Shown here in pieces: positions 51,038 to 53,423 of a DNA stretch of 53,423 bases. The translations under genes were made by a program, and so were the position numbers. The stretch spans positions 1 to 53,423 of the forward strand of contig LPNZ01010302.1 in NCBI GenBank assembly GCA_001655205.1, given 5' to 3'. This stretch comes from Lenisia limosa (Eukaryota; Breviatea). Each line of letters begins with the position of its first letter. The first letter of the stretch is position 1. The notes below the pieces were generated by a model. It was not told the DNA's origin. It did not search any database and saw nothing but the letters and a program-made list of their open reading frames with translations.

Positions 51038-52274
51038 ATGAGTCCATCATTGGTGAGTTTGTTGACTGCTGACTGGACAGTGTCTTCATAGCATTTCTGA
51101 GGAAACAATGTCACGTGCTAATCTCCCATTGCATGATATGACAACCGAAATTCCCTCAAACTTGGTCACAATTAGCTCTAGCCTGAATTCGACTATTCTT
51201 GAATATCTCGTCAATGCTGATACCACTTTCAGCCGCGTAGTTTATCACTGTAAACACTTCGGACTCCAAAAGACTCGCCTATCTGTTAGACAACTAAGGT
51301 ACAAACCGCGGATGTATTAGAAATGAGAAGATTGTTCCTCCCATTTTGCTTCTGGAGGAGAGCTTCCATCCACATCGTCAACTCATCTGTGGGGGAACAT
51401 TTGCCTGAAAGAGTCAAACAACCTTGAGAACTTTAAGAATCACCATAAGACTCAATTTGAACGACTACACCATGGAAGTGGATTGGTAGTCCTTTGACCC
51501 ACACTACTGTTCCTGCAACTGTCAGAGCTCAATGGGCTTCCCATTGGTCCATATACTATAGCAATGATACAGCAATGAGAAATAAAAAAAACAGTTGTAT
51601 CCGCCTATTGCGGATTTTCCAAGATTGTCATCAACCCACCAAGTTTTGGAGGTTTTGGCTGGTCGACGTTGACAGAAACACCAGGTGGATGCCAGACAAT
51701 ACATGGCAAAAGACTGGACCCATCATCAACTGCCAACTGTCAGGACTGGTTTAATATGGAAACAACAAAAACAATCAACACTGACTTGTGAAACTCGTAT
51801 TGTTTGTTTTGATGTCTGACATCACAACTACTCCGGATACCTGAGAGCTGGGTAAGCAATTGTATTATACCACTTGCTGATAGCAAGTTAAATCAGATAC
51901 TGACATCTATGATGGAAATACTGTGTTCAATGTGAAAGGATATGCTCAACTATTGTACCGATATTTTCATTGCATCTGTCAGATTAGACCGCTAATAGAG
52001 ACTAAATTGGTTATATTTGAATATTCAGTAATTATTATGCTATGACAAAAGCAGATTCCTCAACACCAGTCCATTCATACCAACAATCTTGGAACTTTTT
52101 TGCCTTGAAATAACACCTGACGGCCTATATCTGTTAACACTCATGTTGCGCAACCTTTTGGATGAATCTGCCGCATTTGGACCGCTTCAGAACAGAAGAG
52201 TCTCAAACACTCCGGTTCTCCTGATCACGAGTTACCAAATTCCCAACTATGACCAACCTAATTTCAAAGGGTAG
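51038..52274 (+). CDS. Unrecognised multi-exon gene
   Basis: I do not recognise the product. The best-supported pieces are exon 51038-51052 (MSPSL), a 28-nt intron 51053-51080 with GTGAGT and CTGACTGGACAG, and exon 51081-51298 (RANLPLHDMTTEIPSNLV to KTRLSVRQLR). A later open stretch lies near 51892-51996 (DIYDGNTVFNVKGYAQLLYR). The final stretch 52055-52274 is open to TAG (FIPTILELFCLEITPDGLYL, then TPVLLITSYQIPNYDQPNFK). The middle (51299-51890) offers several splice paths that I cannot order. The stop lies 9 bp from the stop of the convergent gene on the other strand, which supports a real 3' end. Confidence 0.4.
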
Positions 52275-52283
52275 ACCGACATT

Positions 52284-52824
52284 TTATTCTTTCAACAACA
52301 AGAGTTTCCTCTGGACAGTTAGGAATACTTAAGATGAAGGTCATGTCTTAGTAGTTGAGCCCCCCCCCCTCCCACCTTCTTCTCATCTCTTGCGTACTTG
52401 TATGATCCCCACGCCAGAATGCCAACAAAGCCAACAAACAGCGTTGTTCCGAAGACGGCGATGGGCTTGATACGTCCGGCTGCGTCCAAGGGCGAAACCT
52501 ACCCCGTCATGAATTGACTCAACTCAAGCTTCTCGAGAGTGCAGGCTAAAGAATCATCCCCTTACAAAAAGCTCAAAATTGATGAGTTTGAATAAACTGG
52601 TTGCTTCAGGAGACTGCGGTCCGACCAGCTTTCTAAAGAGGTGGTTGGTTAGTGACAATGACAATCCCGACAACAAACACAGATTAACTAACTTGAGCAT
52701 TGGTCAACAACAGTTGGGGGGGGGGGNNNNNNNNNNAAACTTTAATACATCAATAATGTGGATGGAGTATACAACCGAAAGAAAGGAAAACAACAGAAAA
52801 ACAAACTGCTGAAAGCGAGGACAT
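52284..52824 (-). CDS. Small single-pass membrane protein
   Basis: Read on the minus strand, ATG at 52824-52822 opens MSSLSAVCFSVVFLSFG, a probable signal peptide (exon about 52824-52776). Then comes exon 52632-52566 (KLVGPQSPEATSLFKLINFE), and exon 52498-52376 (VSPLDAAGRIKP followed by the hydrophobic IAVFGTTLFVGFVGILAWGS and KYARDEKK). A last exon, 52310-52284, encodes RKLLLLKE and TAA. Introns 52311-52375 and 52499-52565 keep phase 0, and the first ends in CTAACTGTCCAG. The link from the first exon crosses the 10-N gap and does not keep phase, so one exon is probably missing. The product would be a short type I membrane protein of unknown role. Confidence 0.55.
52727..52736. other. Assembly gap at poly-G
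   Basis: Ten N after eleven G (52716-52726). It lies between the first and second recognised exons of the small minus-strand membrane protein gene. Confidence 0.95.
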
Positions 52825-52836
52825 TTGATCGATTAT

Positions 52837-52841
52837 AAAAA
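52837..52841 (-). terminator. RNA polymerase III terminator of the tRNA gene
   Basis: Five T on the minus strand, starting 4 nt after the discriminator base of the tRNA. Confidence 0.7.
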
Positions 52842-52844
52842 TAA

Positions 52845-52956
52845 TGCCCAGAGTGGGGCTCGAACCCACGGCTTTTCGCTGGCTTATCAGAATCCATTGA
52901 AGGATTTCTTTCTCAAGAATATGAGACGAACACTCTACCGACTGAGTTATCCAGGC
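52845..52956 (-). tRNA. Elongator tRNA-Met (anticodon CAT) with a 39-nt intron
   Basis: All four arms fold. The acceptor stem is GCCTGGA with TCTGGGC and discriminator A. The D arm is ACTC-AGTCGGTA-GAGT. The anticodon stem is TTCGT with GCGAA and the loop C-T-CAT-A-A. The variable loop is AAGCC, and the T arm is GTGGG-TTCGAGC-CCCAC. The anticodon is at 52923-52921. The intron (52919-52881) sits one base 3' of the anticodon, the canonical nuclear position, and contains an AATCC/GGATT hairpin. A-box and B-box (GGTTCGAGCCC) are intact. A G-C first pair argues for elongator rather than initiator tRNA. No CCA is encoded, as expected in eukaryotes. Confidence 0.9.
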
Positions 52957-53423
52957 GTATAAATATAATACTTTGAATTTATTTCCGATACTAGTTTTTT
53001 GTTTTGTTTTTTGGCGCGCGCGCAAATTTTTCGTGTAATCAGTCCAAATGGCTTTTTTCCAGAGTATCAAAAAAGCTAATAATGCCCACTCTCTTTCTCT
53101 TATTATTTGTCTCTCACTCCTACTCCTATAATGGCTCGCGCGGGTTGAAGCACGCTGAGGTGTATGGGTGCTGTTACAAGGGTCAAATAGATGCTGTTAT
53201 GGTTACAACCATGGTTGGTATTGAGGTTATGGGTTGGTATGGGTAGGTGTCTGTCTTGATGGGTGTTTTCCCCGTGTTCCTTGGATGTTTGTTCTTTGTC
53301 CCCCCCCCCACCCACCCAAAAAAAAAATTAATATATGGATTGATTGATGCCCACCTTAAAAATACAAGGTTGTATATATTCAGATACTATTGGCATAGCT
53401 AGGGGTAATTAATTATCGGCACT
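52957..53423. other. Region without a recognised gene
   Basis: No supported exon or RNA gene. It contains an alternating GC tract (53014-53023), T-rich sequence upstream of the tRNA, G/T-rich simple repeats of GGTTGGTATGGG type (about 53205-53250) and a poly-C run at 53301. Confidence 0.5.

Noticed and set aside
50767-51114. Minus-strand open frame of 115 codons
   Set aside because: Odd Trp/Cys/Phe-rich composition, no motif, and it overlaps the plus-strand exon beginning at 51081, which has better splice signals.
53110-53260. Second tRNA or telomere-like repeat
   Set aside because: No T-arm or acceptor pairing could be formed, and the G/T repeats are irregular.

Overview
The window is nuclear DNA from an intron-rich, single-celled eukaryote that uses the standard genetic code. 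Introns are short (about 28-100 nt in most cases, the smallest supported ones 28-31 nt), start with GT and end with AG. Many carry a branch-point-like YTRAC motif only a few bases before the acceptor (for example GCTAACACCTCAG at 10184-10196). That fused branch point and acceptor is known from fornicate metamonads (Giardia, Spironucleus, Carpediemonas). Combined with very high intron density it makes a free-living fornicate such as Kipferlia bialata my best guess. This is inference; no marker gene is present to prove it. Eleven runs of N interrupt the sequence, and most abut long G or C homopolymers.

Layout, left to right. (1) 1-1179, plus strand: the 3' part of a Pro/Ser-rich protein gene. 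(2) 1835-45819, plus strand: one enormous gene. I traced about 200 exons by hand from a signal-peptide exon to a transmembrane exon and cytoplasmic tail. They encode a type I membrane protein of very roughly 6,500-7,500 residues. Its ectodomain holds blocks of GLUG-like beta-helix repeats restarted five times by a Cys/D[IL]DC/GNGxTIxGL head module, two arrays of complement-control (sushi)-like modules, a fibronectin-III-like region, cadherin/VCBS-like beta-sandwich material, and a 2.17-kb uninterrupted exon with PKD/REJ-like and cysteine-rich parts. (3) 46520-50589, plus strand: a 19-exon homologue of AASDH/ACSF4, with an adenylation domain, a phosphopantetheine carrier and a PQQ-type beta-propeller. 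(4) About 51038-52274, plus strand: an unrecognised gene. (5) 52284-52824, minus strand: a small single-pass membrane protein that converges on gene 4 with 9 bp between stop codons. (6) 52845-52956, minus strand: an elongator tRNA-Met(CAT) with a 39-nt intron. (7) 52957-53423: no gene seen.

The dominant feature is the giant gene. Exon boundaries follow protein modules. Beta-helix coils are mostly single exons bounded by phase-0 introns, and sushi-like modules are bounded by phase-1 introns. Many introns contain short tandem duplications, several of which copy a splice donor or acceptor. The protein is presumably a surface adhesin or receptor; nothing in the sequence identifies a ligand. The neighbouring genes show no functional link to it, as expected in a eukaryote.

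Limits: exon boundaries come from reading splice signals and frame by eye. Exons next to gaps are incomplete, and at least two junctions (near 3178-3330 and 48705-48743) do not keep frame in my model.
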